Assembly: GCA_019115785.1 (NCBI GenBank)
Contig: DXCX01000027.1
Span: 1-64,000, forward strand
Origin: Candidatus Intestinimonas merdavium
Lineage (GTDB): Bacteria; Bacillota; Clostridia; Oscillospirales; Oscillospiraceae
Direction: 5' to 3'
DNA length: 64,000 bases
The translations under genes and the position numbers were made by a program. Shown piece by piece: positions 7,309 through 15,893 of the stretch. The notes below the pieces were generated by a model. It did no database searches. It had not been told where the DNA came from and saw only the letters and a list, made by a program, of their open reading frames with translations. Within the stretch, counting starts at the first letter, position 1; each line of letters begins with the position of its first letter.

Positions 7309-7902
7309 GTGGAAGTGAAAAAAGGAATCACATGTGACCCTGGCTTCCTCATCCTGGCATCCGAGCTTGTTTTATTGGATGGGGAAGGCGTGCTGCCCTG
7401 GGCCACGTTGGCCGCCGCCGTCCATGAGTTGGGCCATTATGCCGCTGTTCGGCTTCAGGGAGGGAGTGTAAGGGGATTACGCCTGACAATCTCAGGCGGA
7501 GAAATGCCCCTGGATCAGCGGCATCCCCTGACCTATGCTGGAGAGCTGATAGCCATTCTGGCCGGTCCGGCGGCCAATTTGCTGTTGGCTCTGGCGGCAC
7601 TGCGTCTGGGGAGCGGACGAGAGGAGGGATGGCTCCTGGCAGGGCTGAGCCTGTGCCTTGGATGGTTCAATCTGCTGCCGGTATGGCCACTGGATGGAGG
7701 GCGGGCACTGATGCTCATTTTGACAGGATTCCTACCCCACGATACAGCTGCGGCAGGGGTACGGGTTTGCTCCCTGGCCCTGGGCTTCGGTCTGCTGACG
7801 GGGGGGCTCAGTCTTCTGGCCAGGGGAGGTGGTGCTACTCTGGCACTCATGGGTGGTTGGCTGCTGGCTTGTCAGTTCCGGGGGAGAAAAGTGGGAAAAT
7901 AG
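7309..7902 (+). CDS. spoIVFB: SpoIVFB-like site-2 metalloprotease (pro-sigma-K processing)
   Basis: This 197-residue, almost wholly hydrophobic protein has the zinc motif HELGH at 39-43 and the second ligand region 'WPLDGGRAL' (D129), the two signatures of M50 intramembrane proteases. The small size and absence of a PDZ domain fit SpoIVFB. In B. subtilis it removes the pro-sequence from sigma-K in the mother-cell membrane around the forespore. The GTG start at 7309 follows spoIVFA by three bases. The sigK fragment lies 3.8 kb upstream, so protease and substrate are neighbours here. Confidence 0.85.
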   Translation: MEVKKGITCDPGFLILASELVLLDGEGVLPWATLAAAVHELGHYAAVRLQGGSVRGLRLTISGGEMPLDQRHPLTYAGELIAILAGPAANLLLALAALRLGSGREEGWLLAGLSLCLGWFNLLPVWPLDGGRALMLILTGFLPHDTAAAGVRVCSLALGFGLLTGGLSLLARGGGATLALMGGWLLACQFRGRKVGK

Positions 7903-7904
7903 GC

Positions 7905-7933
7905 TTGCAATTTTCCTTTCTCTATGGTATCAT
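7905..7933 (+). promoter_or_regulatory. Sigma-A promoter of rplS
   Basis: TTGCAA (7905-7910) and TATCAT (7928-7933) are 17 bases apart, 100 bases before rplS. The leader in between could hold an L19-type autoregulatory fold, but I cannot confirm a match by eye. Confidence 0.75.
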
Positions 7934-8034
7934 ATTTTGGCTTTGATAAAGGGTGGTCCTCTGCGGCGGCGCTCCAAAATGGAGGAGCGGCATAAAGAGC
8001 CGGTACGACCGCCTATAAACAGGAGGAAGTAAAA

Positions 8035-8376
8035 ATGGATCTCATGCAGAATTTCAATGAGAAGTACCTGAAGGCCGAGCCTCCCAAGGTGGAAGTGGGC
8101 GACACCGTTCGGGTGCACATTAAGGTCAAGGAAGGCAACCGTGAGCGTATCCAGGTTTTTGAGGGTACCGTGATCGCGAAGAAGCACGGCGGCATTGCTG
8201 AGACCTTTACTGTTCGCCGTGTCTCTTACGGCGTTGGTGTGGAGAAGGTCTTCCCCCTCCATTCCCCCGTTATCGAGAAGATCGAGACCGTCCGCACCGG
8301 TAAGGTGCGCCGGGCCAAGCTCTACTACCTGCGTGACCGCGTGGGTAAGAGCGCCAAGATCAAGGAAAAGCTGTAA
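8035..8376 (+). CDS. rplS: 50S ribosomal protein L19
   Basis: The 113-residue length and sequence are typical of bacterial L19: '[20 protein letters not shown]' in the N-terminal half and 'RRAKLYYLR' near the end. L19 sits at the interface of the 30S and 50S subunits. ATG 8035 follows AGGAGGAAG. In many bacteria rplS ends an rpsP-rimM-trmD operon. Here it stands alone, with its own promoter and a strong terminator. Confidence 0.98.
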   Translation: MDLMQNFNEKYLKAEPPKVEVGDTVRVHIKVKEGNRERIQVFEGTVIAKKHGGIAETFTVRRVSYGVGVEKVFPLHSPVIEKIETVRTGKVRRAKLYYLRDRVGKSAKIKEKL

Positions 8377-8387
8377 GAAGCGTGAGA

Positions 8388-8416
8388 AAAAGGAGCGGTT
8401 CGCCGCTCCTTTTTTC
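8388..8416 (+). terminator. Rho-independent terminator of rplS
   Basis: AGGAGCGG and CCGCTCCT pair around a TTCG tetraloop, followed by a T run. It begins 15 bases after the rplS stop. Confidence 0.95.
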
Positions 8417-8582
8417 ATTTTGTGGACAAGTCTATAGATCGCTCAAGACGCCCAAAAAGAAGGGGCTTATCACTCTTTTTTTGTATCTTTTTTCAAAAAA
8501 GTGACAGAACTCTTTTCATTTCACCGGAAAGTGTTGTATAATGATGACTATAATGAGACCAGGGAGGAAGGAGCTGAACGGC

Positions 8583-9455
8583 TTGAACATACAATGGTAT
8601 CCCGGCCATATGACCAAGACCCGCCGGATGATTGAGGCTGATCTGAAGTTGGTGGACCTGGTGGCGGAGGTCATTGATGCCCGTATCCCTCGGTCTAGCC
8701 GAAACCCGGATATTGACGAGTTGGTGGGGACCAAACCTCGGCTCATTGTTCTCAACCGTGCCGATCAAGCTGACCCGGCACTGAACAAGGCATGGGAGAA
8801 ATGCTTCCGGGCCCGAGGTTGCGCTGTCCTGGAGACCGACAGCAAGACTGGAAAGGGTGTGGACCAGTTTTCCAATGTGGCTAGGGGGGCGCTAAAGGAG
8901 CAGATTGCCCGGTGGCGGGAGAAGGGACAGGTAGGCCGACCTGTCCGTGTGATGGTGGTCGGTGTGCCCAATGTAGGCAAGTCCACCTTTATTAATAAGG
9001 TGGCACGACGGAAGTCAGCTAAGGCACAGGATCGGCCCGGGGTTACCCGCGGCAAACAGTGGGTGGCCGTAGACGCCGGTTTGGACTTGCTGGATACGCC
9101 CGGTATCCTGTGGCCCAAATTTGAGGACCAGGAGGTGGGCCGTCGTTTAGCCTACACCGGTGCCATCAAGGATGATATTATGGATGTGGAAGAGCTGGGC
9201 TGTACCCTTATGGAGGAACTGGCATCCAGGTATCCTCAGGCTCTGGCGGAACGCTATAGGCTTACCCTGGAGGCCGGTACACCCGGCTGGGTACTGTTGG
9301 AGGCAGCGGGGCGTAAGCGCGGTTTCCTCATCTCAGGGGGTGAGGTAGACCTCAACCGTATGGCCCGAGTGCTGTTGGATGAGTTTAGAGGTGGAAAACT
9401 TGGACGCTTTACACTTGAAGCGCCGGAAGGGGTTGAGCGGTGTGGAGCAGATTGA
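8583..9455 (+). CDS. rbgA: Ribosome biogenesis GTPase A (YlqF/RbgA)
   Basis: This 290-residue circularly permuted GTPase has the G4 motif 'NRAD' before G1 'GVPNVGKST' and G3 'DTPG', the order specific to the YlqF/RbgA group. It starts 'NIQWYPGHM', as is usual. RbgA acts late in 50S subunit assembly in Firmicutes. The chosen start is TTG 8583, nine bases after AAGGAG. Upstream ATGs at 8541 and 8544 would lie on the TATAAT-like sequence at 8537-8542. It overlaps rnhB, as in other Firmicutes. Confidence 0.95.
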   Translation: MNIQWYPGHMTKTRRMIEADLKLVDLVAEVIDARIPRSSRNPDIDELVGTKPRLIVLNRADQADPALNKAWEKCFRARGCAVLETDSKTGKGVDQFSNVARGALKEQIARWREKGQVGRPVRVMVVGVPNVGKSTFINKVARRKSAKAQDRPGVTRGKQWVAVDAGLDLLDTPGILWPKFEDQEVGRRLAYTGAIKDDIMDVEELGCTLMEELASRYPQALAERYRLTLEAGTPGWVLLEAAGRKRGFLISGGEVDLNRMARVLLDEFRGGKLGRFTLEAPEGVERCGAD

Positions 9456-10065
9456 CCTCTGGGCAGTTGAGTCGCAGTGCCGTCAGGAGGGCGCCCTGTT
9501 GGTCTGTGGTGCTGATGAGGCGGGCGCAGGCCCCCTGGCCGGGGATGTGTATGCCGCGGCAGTCGTCTTGCCCTGGGGATGGGTTCCTGAAGGACTCAAT
9601 GATTCCAAAAAGCTGTCTCCCAAGGTCCGGGACCGACTGTTTGACAAGATTCGGGAAAAGGCGGTGGCCTGGGCGGTGACTTCTGTAGATGCCGCTACCA
9701 TTGACCAAATCAATATCCTGTCCGCCCGATTGCTGGCTATGGACCGGGCCATCCGGGCCCTGGACCCAGCAGCTGATTTCGCCCTGATCGATGGGAATCG
9801 CGACAAGGGAATCTCCTGTCCACACCGCACAGTAGTAAAGGGTGACAGTCTCAGCGCCAATATTGCAGCAGCATCTATTCTGGCCAAGGTAAGCCGGGAT
9901 CGATATATGGAAGAGATGGCCAGACAATATCCAGAATATGAATTTGACCATCACAAAGGCTATCCAACCAAGCGCCATTATGAGCTGTTGCGGCGGTATG
10001 GTCCCTGCCCTATCCATCGAAAGAGCTTCCTTAAAAAGCTCTACGGGGAAGGTGAAGAGCTGTGA
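9442..10065 (+). CDS. rnhB: Ribonuclease HII
   Basis: This 207-residue enzyme removes RNA from RNA-DNA hybrids and single ribonucleotides from DNA. The catalytic acidic residues are visible in 'ADEAGAGPLAG', 'LIDGN' and 'FDHHKGY'. I prefer GTG 9442, nine bases after GGAAGGGG and 14 bases before the end of rbgA; starts further upstream only add residues outside the family. The yraN start overlaps its stop by four bases, implying translational coupling. Confidence 0.95.
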   Translation: MEQIDLWAVESQCRQEGALLVCGADEAGAGPLAGDVYAAAVVLPWGWVPEGLNDSKKLSPKVRDRLFDKIREKAVAWAVTSVDAATIDQINILSARLLAMDRAIRALDPAADFALIDGNRDKGISCPHRTVVKGDSLSANIAAASILAKVSRDRYMEEMARQYPEYEFDHHKGYPTKRHYELLRRYGPCPIHRKSFLKKLYGEGEEL

Positions 10066-10430
10066 CGGGCGGCGACCGACAGCTTTTGGGCCGTTGGGGA
10101 GAATCTCAGGCGGCGGACTGGCTCAGAGCGAGGGGCTGGCGTGTGGTAGCTGCGGGCTGGAGGTGCCGATATGGTGAGATTGATTTGGTTGCAGAGAACG
10201 ACAAGTATATTATCTTTACAGAAGTGAAGCTCCGAAAAAACGCTGTTTTTGCGCCTGCCAGGGCCTTCGTGGACCACAAAAAGCAGGAGAGGGTTCGCAT
10301 CTCAGCCCAGCTCTATCTGCTGAAGCACCCATCCGCACTTCAACCCCGATTTGACGTGGCGGAAGTCTATGCCCCGGAGGGAACAGCCACCCAGAAACCG
10401 GAAATCAACTACATAGAGGATGCGTTTTAG
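10062..10430 (+). CDS. yraN: YraN/UPF0102-family nuclease-fold protein
   Basis: This 122-residue protein has the UPF0102 pattern 'LGRWGESQAADWL', 'YGEIDLVAEN' and 'FTEVK', i.e. the D-ExK core of a restriction-endonuclease-like fold. Its cellular role is not firmly established; it commonly follows rnhB, as here. The GTG start overlaps the rnhB stop (GTGA). Confidence 0.92.
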   Translation: MTGGDRQLLGRWGESQAADWLRARGWRVVAAGWRCRYGEIDLVAENDKYIIFTEVKLRKNAVFAPARAFVDHKKQERVRISAQLYLLKHPSALQPRFDVAEVYAPEGTATQKPEINYIEDAF

Positions 10431-10432
10431 CT

Positions 10433-11368
10433 ATGGACTTGTTTGATGGACACTGTGATACTGTATTAAGCTGTTACCTGGAGGGCGGGGGGCTCCGTAG
10501 ACGGTCAGGGCAGCTGGATTTGGAGCGAAGGCAGGGAAGGGGACATTGGGCGCAGTTCTTCGCTATTTTCGGCTCCACAGAGGACATGCCTGGCCGCCCA
10601 CTGTGGGAGGTTTGTTTAGAGGAATATGCGCTCTTCCGGGGAGAGTTAGACTCAAATTCTGATCTTGTATCTTTCTGCCGATGCGGGGCAGAAGCAGAGG
10701 TTGCCATTTCCACCGGTAAGATAGCAGCATTTCTATCGGTGGAGGGCGCGGAGTTGCTGGATTGTGATCTGAAGAAGCTCCGGTTGGCACACCGGATGGG
10801 GGCAAGGGCGGTGAACCTTACTTGGAACCACCCCAATGCACTTTCAGGCACCAATGCACAGGAAAAGGAGCGGGGTCTCTCTGAGCAGGGAAGAGCCTTT
10901 GTGAAAACCATGGGGGAGCTGGGCATGCTGGTAGATGTATCCCACCTGTCTGATCCCGGCTTCTGGGATGTCATGGAGACGACCACCCGGCCGGTAGTGG
11001 CCACCCATTCCAATGCACGATCGGTCTTTCCCAATCCAAGGAACTTGACCGATGAGCAATTTACTGCCATAATAAACACCAATGGGGTTGCCGGTCTCAA
11101 CATGTACGCCGGTTTCCTGGGAGATGACCCAGACCTGGACACAGTGGTTGCCCATCTGGAGCATTTCCTTTCTCTGGGTGGAGAAAACAATGTGTCTGTG
11201 GGGGGCGACTGGGACGGCTGTACCCGCCTGCCCCAGGGAATCAACGGTATTCAGGATCTGGAGAAACTCTATGAGCATTTGCTCCGGCACAATTACTCTG
11301 AGCCTCTGCTGGAGAAGCTCTTCTATTCTAATCTGATGAGGGTCGTGAACGAAGTATGCAGTATGTAA
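10433..11368 (+). CDS. Membrane (renal) dipeptidase family M19 hydrolase
   Basis: This 311-residue protein belongs to the M19 zinc dipeptidases. Visible metal-site segments are 'FDGHCDT' at the N-terminus, 'SVEGAE' and 'VATHSN', followed by 'GGDWDG'. Bacterial members hydrolyse varied dipeptides, including D-amino-acid ones; the substrate here is not predictable. No signal peptide is seen, so it is probably cytoplasmic. It starts two bases after yraN and overlaps thrC by 13 bases. Confidence 0.9.
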   Translation: MDLFDGHCDTVLSCYLEGGGLRRRSGQLDLERRQGRGHWAQFFAIFGSTEDMPGRPLWEVCLEEYALFRGELDSNSDLVSFCRCGAEAEVAISTGKIAAFLSVEGAELLDCDLKKLRLAHRMGARAVNLTWNHPNALSGTNAQEKERGLSEQGRAFVKTMGELGMLVDVSHLSDPGFWDVMETTTRPVVATHSNARSVFPNPRNLTDEQFTAIINTNGVAGLNMYAGFLGDDPDLDTVVAHLEHFLSLGGENNVSVGGDWDGCTRLPQGINGIQDLEKLYEHLLRHNYSEPLLEKLFYSNLMRVVNEVCSM

Positions 11369-12843
11369 GCACAAGGAATAAAAATCAAAAATGCAGCGCG
11401 GCCCAGGCGATTGCCCAGGGCCTAGCTCTGGATGGCGGGCTACTGACACCGGAGGTGCTGCCCAAGCTTTCTCCCAATGGGCTGAAAACTATGACTGACA
11501 TGTCCTACCAACAACGGGCTGTATTTGTGATGGGCTCCTATCTGGATGATTTCACAGCCTCCGAGCTCTCCGCCTTTGCCAGCCGGGCTTATGGGCCTGA
11601 CAAATTTGACACCAAGGCGGTGGCGCCGGTACGCCAGCTGGATGACCGGACTTACTGCCTGGAGCTCTGGCATGGGCCCACCTGTGCCTTCAAGGACATG
11701 GCCCTTCAGATGCTGCCGCACCTGCTTTCGGCCTCTTTGGGGAAAAATGAGGAGCAGAAGACAGTGTGTATCCTGGTGGCTACCTCCGGCGATACCGGCA
11801 AAGCGGCCTTGGAGGGCTTTAGGGATGTGGATCGGACCCGAATCTTGGTATTCTATCCCAAAGATGGGGTTTCTGACATTCAACAGCTGCAAATGCAAAC
11901 CCAGGAGGGAGATAATGTGGGGGTTTGTGCCGTGGTGGGCAATTTTGATGATGCCCAGACCGGTGTAAAGCAGCTCTTTTCCGACGCCGCGCTCCGTGAC
12001 ACGCTGGCTGGCCGCGGGTACTTTTTCTCCTCGGCGAACTCCATCAACTGGGGCCGCATCCTGCCGCAGATCGTCTACTATATCTCCGCCTATTGTGACC
12101 TTCTCAAGGAGGGTAAGATCCAGAAAGGGGACCCCATTAACGTCTGCGTGCCTACGGGGAATTTTGGGAATATCCTCTCGGCATATTATGCTAAGCAGAT
12201 GGGCGTTCCCATTCACAAGCTCATATGTGCCTCTAATCAGAACAATGTCCTCACTGATTTTATCAAAACCGGTATCTACGACCGGAACCGCCCCTTCTAT
12301 AACACCATGTCTCCCTCCATGGATATTCTCATCTCCTCCAACTTGGAGCGGATGCTCTTCGAGTTCACGGAGCGGGATGATGTGGCTGTAAAAGAGTACA
12401 TGGCGGCGCTGGCTTCGGAGGGACGTTACGAGGTCAGCGAGAAGGTAAAAAAGCAGCTGGATAAGTATTTTGCCGCCGGCTGCTGCAGTGATGGGGACAC
12501 GCAGGCCATGATCGCGAAGATGTGGAAGGACAAGGGTTATCTCATCGATACTCATACCGCCGTGGCCTTCCACGTTTTGGAGGAGTATCGTCGGGGGACG
12601 GGGGACGATACCCCCTCTGTGGTGGTATCTACCGCCAGCCCCTTTAAGTTCTGTGACAATGTTCTGGGCGCGCTGGGAGTCGCCAGCCTGGCGTCTGGCA
12701 CTGACATCCTGGACCAGCTCGCTCAAGTTACCGGGGTCCCGGTGCCCACACCTCTGGCCAATCTAAAGGGGAAGGAAGTCCGCTTCCAACAAATCACCGA
12801 AAAGGACCATATGGCTGACCGGGTGCTGGAGATGCTTCGGTGA
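11356..12843 (+). CDS. thrC: Threonine synthase
   Basis: This 495-residue PLP enzyme converts O-phosphohomoserine to threonine. It begins 'MQYVSTRNKN', as in the long bacterial ThrC form. The PLP lysine is K113 in 'CAFKDMALQ', and the phosphate-binding segments 'ATSGDTGKAALEG' and 'VPTGNFGN' are present. The start lies inside the end of the dipeptidase gene. No other threonine-pathway gene is in the window. Confidence 0.97.
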   Translation: MQYVSTRNKNQKCSAAQAIAQGLALDGGLLTPEVLPKLSPNGLKTMTDMSYQQRAVFVMGSYLDDFTASELSAFASRAYGPDKFDTKAVAPVRQLDDRTYCLELWHGPTCAFKDMALQMLPHLLSASLGKNEEQKTVCILVATSGDTGKAALEGFRDVDRTRILVFYPKDGVSDIQQLQMQTQEGDNVGVCAVVGNFDDAQTGVKQLFSDAALRDTLAGRGYFFSSANSINWGRILPQIVYYISAYCDLLKEGKIQKGDPINVCVPTGNFGNILSAYYAKQMGVPIHKLICASNQNNVLTDFIKTGIYDRNRPFYNTMSPSMDILISSNLERMLFEFTERDDVAVKEYMAALASEGRYEVSEKVKKQLDKYFAAGCCSDGDTQAMIAKMWKDKGYLIDTHTAVAFHVLEEYRRGTGDDTPSVVVSTASPFKFCDNVLGALGVASLASGTDILDQLAQVTGVPVPTPLANLKGKEVRFQQITEKDHMADRVLEMLR

Positions 12844-12864
12844 GCATGAGAAGGAGGTAGACCC

Positions 12865-13554
12865 ATGGCTCTATTTGCCCTGGGCGACCCCCACCTGTCG
12901 CTGGGGGCCGACAAGCCTATGGATGTCTTCGGCGGTGCCTGGGAGGGATATATGGACAAGCTTTCTGCCGGCTTCGGCGTGGTGGGGCGGGAGGATACCG
13001 TGGTCCTGTGCGGGGATATCTCCTGGGGTATGAGCCTGGAGCAGGCAAAACCCGATTTTGCCTGGCTGAACGCCCTGCCAGGAAGGCGGAAGCTTCTTTT
13101 AAAGGGCAACCACGACTACTGGTGGACTACAGCCTCCAAAATGAAGACCTTCTTTACTGAAAACGGCTTTCAGACACTGGACATCCTCCATAATAACTGT
13201 CACTTTTATGGGGATGTAGCCCTGTGCGGTACTCGAGGGTGGTTTTATGAGGAGGATCAGCAGGGACACAATGAAAAAGTCTTCAACCGGGAGCTTATTC
13301 GCCTGGAGGCATCGCTGAAGGCAGCCGGAGACAGACCCAAGCTGTGTTTTCTCCACTATCCACCGCTCTACCAGGGTTATACCTGTCCTGAGATACTGGC
13401 TCTGTTGGAGCGGTACAGGGTAGCGCGGTGCTACTACGGGCATCTCCACGGGGGCAGCCACCGATTGGCCATCGAGGGGGAGCACAATGGTGTAGACTAT
13501 CGTTTGGTGGCGGCCGACTACCTGCGTTTCGTACCAAAGCTGGTACTCCCGTAA
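12865..13554 (+). CDS. Metallophosphoesterase
   Basis: This 229-residue protein shows the calcineurin-like metal motifs in order: 'GDPHL' at residues 7-11, 'GDISWG', 'GNHDYWW' and 'GHLHGG'. It fits the single-domain clostridial metallophosphoesterases; the substrate is unknown. ATG 12865 follows AGAAGGAGG. It is the last gene of the run that begins at rbgA. Confidence 0.92.
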   Translation: MALFALGDPHLSLGADKPMDVFGGAWEGYMDKLSAGFGVVGREDTVVLCGDISWGMSLEQAKPDFAWLNALPGRRKLLLKGNHDYWWTTASKMKTFFTENGFQTLDILHNNCHFYGDVALCGTRGWFYEEDQQGHNEKVFNRELIRLEASLKAAGDRPKLCFLHYPPLYQGYTCPEILALLERYRVARCYYGHLHGGSHRLAIEGEHNGVDYRLVAADYLRFVPKLVLP

Positions 13555-13593
13555 GGCCTAAAAGAAGAATTTTTTCGTTTTTGAAAAAAAGAG

Positions 13594-13622
13594 TGGAAAA
13601 ATCCCAAAAGATTTGGTACTAT
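13594..13622 (+). promoter_or_regulatory. Extended -10 promoter of tig
   Basis: TACTAT (13617-13622) is preceded by TGG, giving an extended -10 element, with a weak TGGAAA (13594-13599) 17 bases upstream. It lies 43 bases before the tig start. Confidence 0.5.
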
Positions 13623-13664
13623 AGATAGGATTCTGATATTACACATTCAGGAGGAAGTAAGTAG

Positions 13665-15068
13665 ATGAACGTCAAGAGTAAGGAAAATCAGGAGAATAGC
13701 GCCGTCGAGCTGGTCATCGAGGTGGGCGCCGAGGAGTTTGAGGCTGCGGTGGACAAAGTCTATCGCAAAAACCGGAAGAACATTGCTGTCCCCGGCTTCC
13801 GGAAAGGCCATGCCACCCGGAAGATCATTGAGGGCATGTATGGCTCTGGCGTGTTCTACCAGGACGCCATCGACGAGCTCTATCCTAACGCTTATGCCCA
13901 GGCCGTGGAGCAGGAGGGGCTGGATCCTGTGGCCTATCCCAAGGTGGAGATTCTGGAGGTGGGCAAGGATGGCTTTACCTTCAAGGCCCTGGTCACGGTC
14001 CGTCCTCCCTTTGAGATCGGTAACTATAAAGGCCTGACCGCATCCAAGGAAGAGGTGGAGATCACCCCTGAGGATGTGGAGAACGAACTGAAGCCCTATG
14101 TTCAGCGGGCTACCCGTCTGGTAAATGTGGAGCGGGAAGCCAAGGAGGGCGATACGGTCCTCATTGACTTTGAGGGCTTCAAGGACGGCGTGCCCTTTGA
14201 GGGCGGCAAGGGCGAAAACCATGCCCTGGAGTTGGGTTCCCACTCCTTCATTCCCGGCTTTGAAGAGGGCGTCGTGGGCATGAAGCCCGGCGATGAGAAG
14301 GACCTGGATGTTACCTTCCCCGAGGACTACACGCCCGAATTGGCCGGTAAGCCTGTGGTCTTCAAGGTCAAGGTCCATGAGGTAAAGGAGCCTCAGGCTC
14401 CCGTGGTGGATGATGAGTTTGCCAAGGATGTATCTGAGTTTGATACTCTGGAGGAGTTTAAAAAGGACCTGGAGACCAAGCTGAGGGAGCGCCGTGAGCA
14501 CGCTGCCCAGCACGCCTTTGAGGATGCCATTACTGATGCGCTCATCGGCGAGCTGAAGGTAGAGTTGCCCCAGGCCATGATCGAATTCCGTGGCGATCAG
14601 GTCCTTCAGGAGTATGCTGATCGCTTCGAGCGCCAGGGACTGCCCTTCCAGCAGTATCTGCAAATGACCGGCCAGACCCTGGATGCCATGCGTGAGCAGG
14701 CCAAGGCCGCCGCTGAGCACCAGATCAAGATTGAGATGGCACTGGATGCCGTGGCCGCTGCTGAGAACATGACCATTACCGACGAGGAGCTGGAGGCCGA
14801 GTACAAGGCGCTGGCCGAGCAGTATGGCATGGATGTGGAGCAGGTCAAGGCTGCCGCTGCGCCTGAGGATGTGAAGGCCACACTCCTGCGCCGGAAGGCC
14901 ATGGAGCTGGTAAAGGCTGAGGCCAAGGCGGAAAAGCCCAAGAAGACGGCCAAGAAAAAGGCCGCTAAGGAGGAAGAGCCTGCCACCGAGGGAGAGGCTG
15001 CTCCTAAGAAGCGCACTACCCGTGCCAAGAAGGGCACCCCTGACAAAACTGAGGAGCCCACTGAATAA
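13665..15068 (+). CDS. tig: Trigger factor (ribosome-associated chaperone and prolyl isomerase)
   Basis: The protein has 467 residues. The N-terminal ribosome-binding domain carries 'VPGFRKGHA', a variant of the family's GFRxGxxP signature. An FKBP-type PPIase domain (about 150-235) and a helical C-terminal domain follow. The last 45 or so residues form a Lys/Ala/Glu-rich tail ('[10 protein letters not shown]') beyond the usual end, a low-complexity extension common in high-GC Clostridia. ATG 13665 follows AGGAGG. tig-clpP-clpX-lon is the classic protein-quality order. Confidence 0.98.
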   Translation: MNVKSKENQENSAVELVIEVGAEEFEAAVDKVYRKNRKNIAVPGFRKGHATRKIIEGMYGSGVFYQDAIDELYPNAYAQAVEQEGLDPVAYPKVEILEVGKDGFTFKALVTVRPPFEIGNYKGLTASKEEVEITPEDVENELKPYVQRATRLVNVEREAKEGDTVLIDFEGFKDGVPFEGGKGENHALELGSHSFIPGFEEGVVGMKPGDEKDLDVTFPEDYTPELAGKPVVFKVKVHEVKEPQAPVVDDEFAKDVSEFDTLEEFKKDLETKLRERREHAAQHAFEDAITDALIGELKVELPQAMIEFRGDQVLQEYADRFERQGLPFQQYLQMTGQTLDAMREQAKAAAEHQIKIEMALDAVAAAENMTITDEELEAEYKALAEQYGMDVEQVKAAAAPEDVKATLLRRKAMELVKAEAKAEKPKKTAKKKAAKEEEPATEGEAAPKKRTTRAKKGTPDKTEEPTE

Positions 15069-15157
15069 GGAATAACCTTCCTCCAACCGGGCATACTTTT
15101 CAGCGTATACTGTTTTTGGCCCGGGAAGGGCCAGCGGAAAAAGGAGATTTTATCGCT

Positions 15158-15748
15158 ATGTTCCATTCCAGCCTCGTACCTTACGTGGTGGAGCAGACCA
15201 ACCGGGGAGAGCGGTCTTACGACATCTTCTCCCGGCTGCTCAACGACCGGATCGTCTTCCTGGGGGAAGAGGTAAATGCCACCACTGCCAGTCTGGTGGT
15301 GGCCCAGCTTCTCTACCTGGAGGCCCAGGACCCGGACAAGGATATCCAGTTCTACATCAACAGCCCCGGAGGATCCGTTACCGACGGGATGGCCATCTAC
15401 GACACCATGCAGTATGTCAAGTGTGATGTGTCTACCATCTGCATCGGTATGGCTGCCAGCATGGGTGCCTTTCTGCTCTCCTCTGGCGCCAAGGGCAAAC
15501 GATTTGCTTTGCCCAACGCGGAGATCATGATCCACCAGCCCTCAGCTGGCACCCAGGGTCAGATCACGGACATGGCCATCCATCTCAAGCGGCTGGAGAT
15601 CATCAAGAAACGGATGAACCATATTTTGTCCGAGAACACGGGCAAGCCCATCGAGGTGGTCACCGCCGACTGTGAGCGCGACAACTTTATGTCTGCTGAT
15701 GAGGCTGTGTCCTATGGTATCATTGATAAGGTCATCACAAGGAAGTGA
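15158..15748 (+). CDS. clpP: ATP-dependent Clp protease proteolytic subunit
   Basis: The 196-residue ClpP has the Ser-His-Asp triad at S101 ('GMAASMGAF'), H126 ('MIHQPS') and D175. It forms the tetradecameric chamber fed by ClpX or ClpC. I use ATG 15158, about 10 bases after AAGGAG; in-frame codons upstream (from 15116) add nothing family-like. It shares the tig-clpP-clpX-lon cluster. Confidence 0.98.
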   Translation: MFHSSLVPYVVEQTNRGERSYDIFSRLLNDRIVFLGEEVNATTASLVVAQLLYLEAQDPDKDIQFYINSPGGSVTDGMAIYDTMQYVKCDVSTICIGMAASMGAFLLSSGAKGKRFALPNAEIMIHQPSAGTQGQITDMAIHLKRLEIIKKRMNHILSENTGKPIEVVTADCERDNFMSADEAVSYGIIDKVITRK

Positions 15749-15754
15749 TGAGAC

Positions 15755-15874
15755 CATCGGATGGCACAACCAGGCCGGGCGAGGGGTCAAGAGGAGCAAA
15801 GCCCCTGGCTTTTGCCCCTCCTGACCACGCTTTCAGGCATAGGATGCCATATCCGACCTTGGGCTAGTTGGCCC
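15755..15874 (+). other. Large nested inverted repeats between clpP and clpX
   Basis: An outer arm CATCGGATGGCA (15755-15766) pairs imperfectly with TGCCATATCCGA (15845-15856). An inner, roughly 19-bp arm pair (15785-15803 with 15807-15826) folds around a three-base loop with only a few mismatches. A further GGGC/GCCC hairpin follows at 15861-15874. No T tract follows, so it is not a standard terminator. It may stabilise or separate clpP and clpX mRNA. Confidence 0.5.
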
Positions 15875-15893
15875 AAATAAAGAGGTGAAACCC

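Noticed and set aside
11440-12726. Long minus-strand open frame (428 codons) opposite thrC
   Set aside because: It is an antisense shadow of a well-supported gene and has no family resemblance.
13647-15086. Long minus-strand open frame (479 codons) opposite tig
   Set aside because: Leu/Gly/His-rich composition typical of the reverse complement of a Lys/Glu-rich gene; tig is certain.
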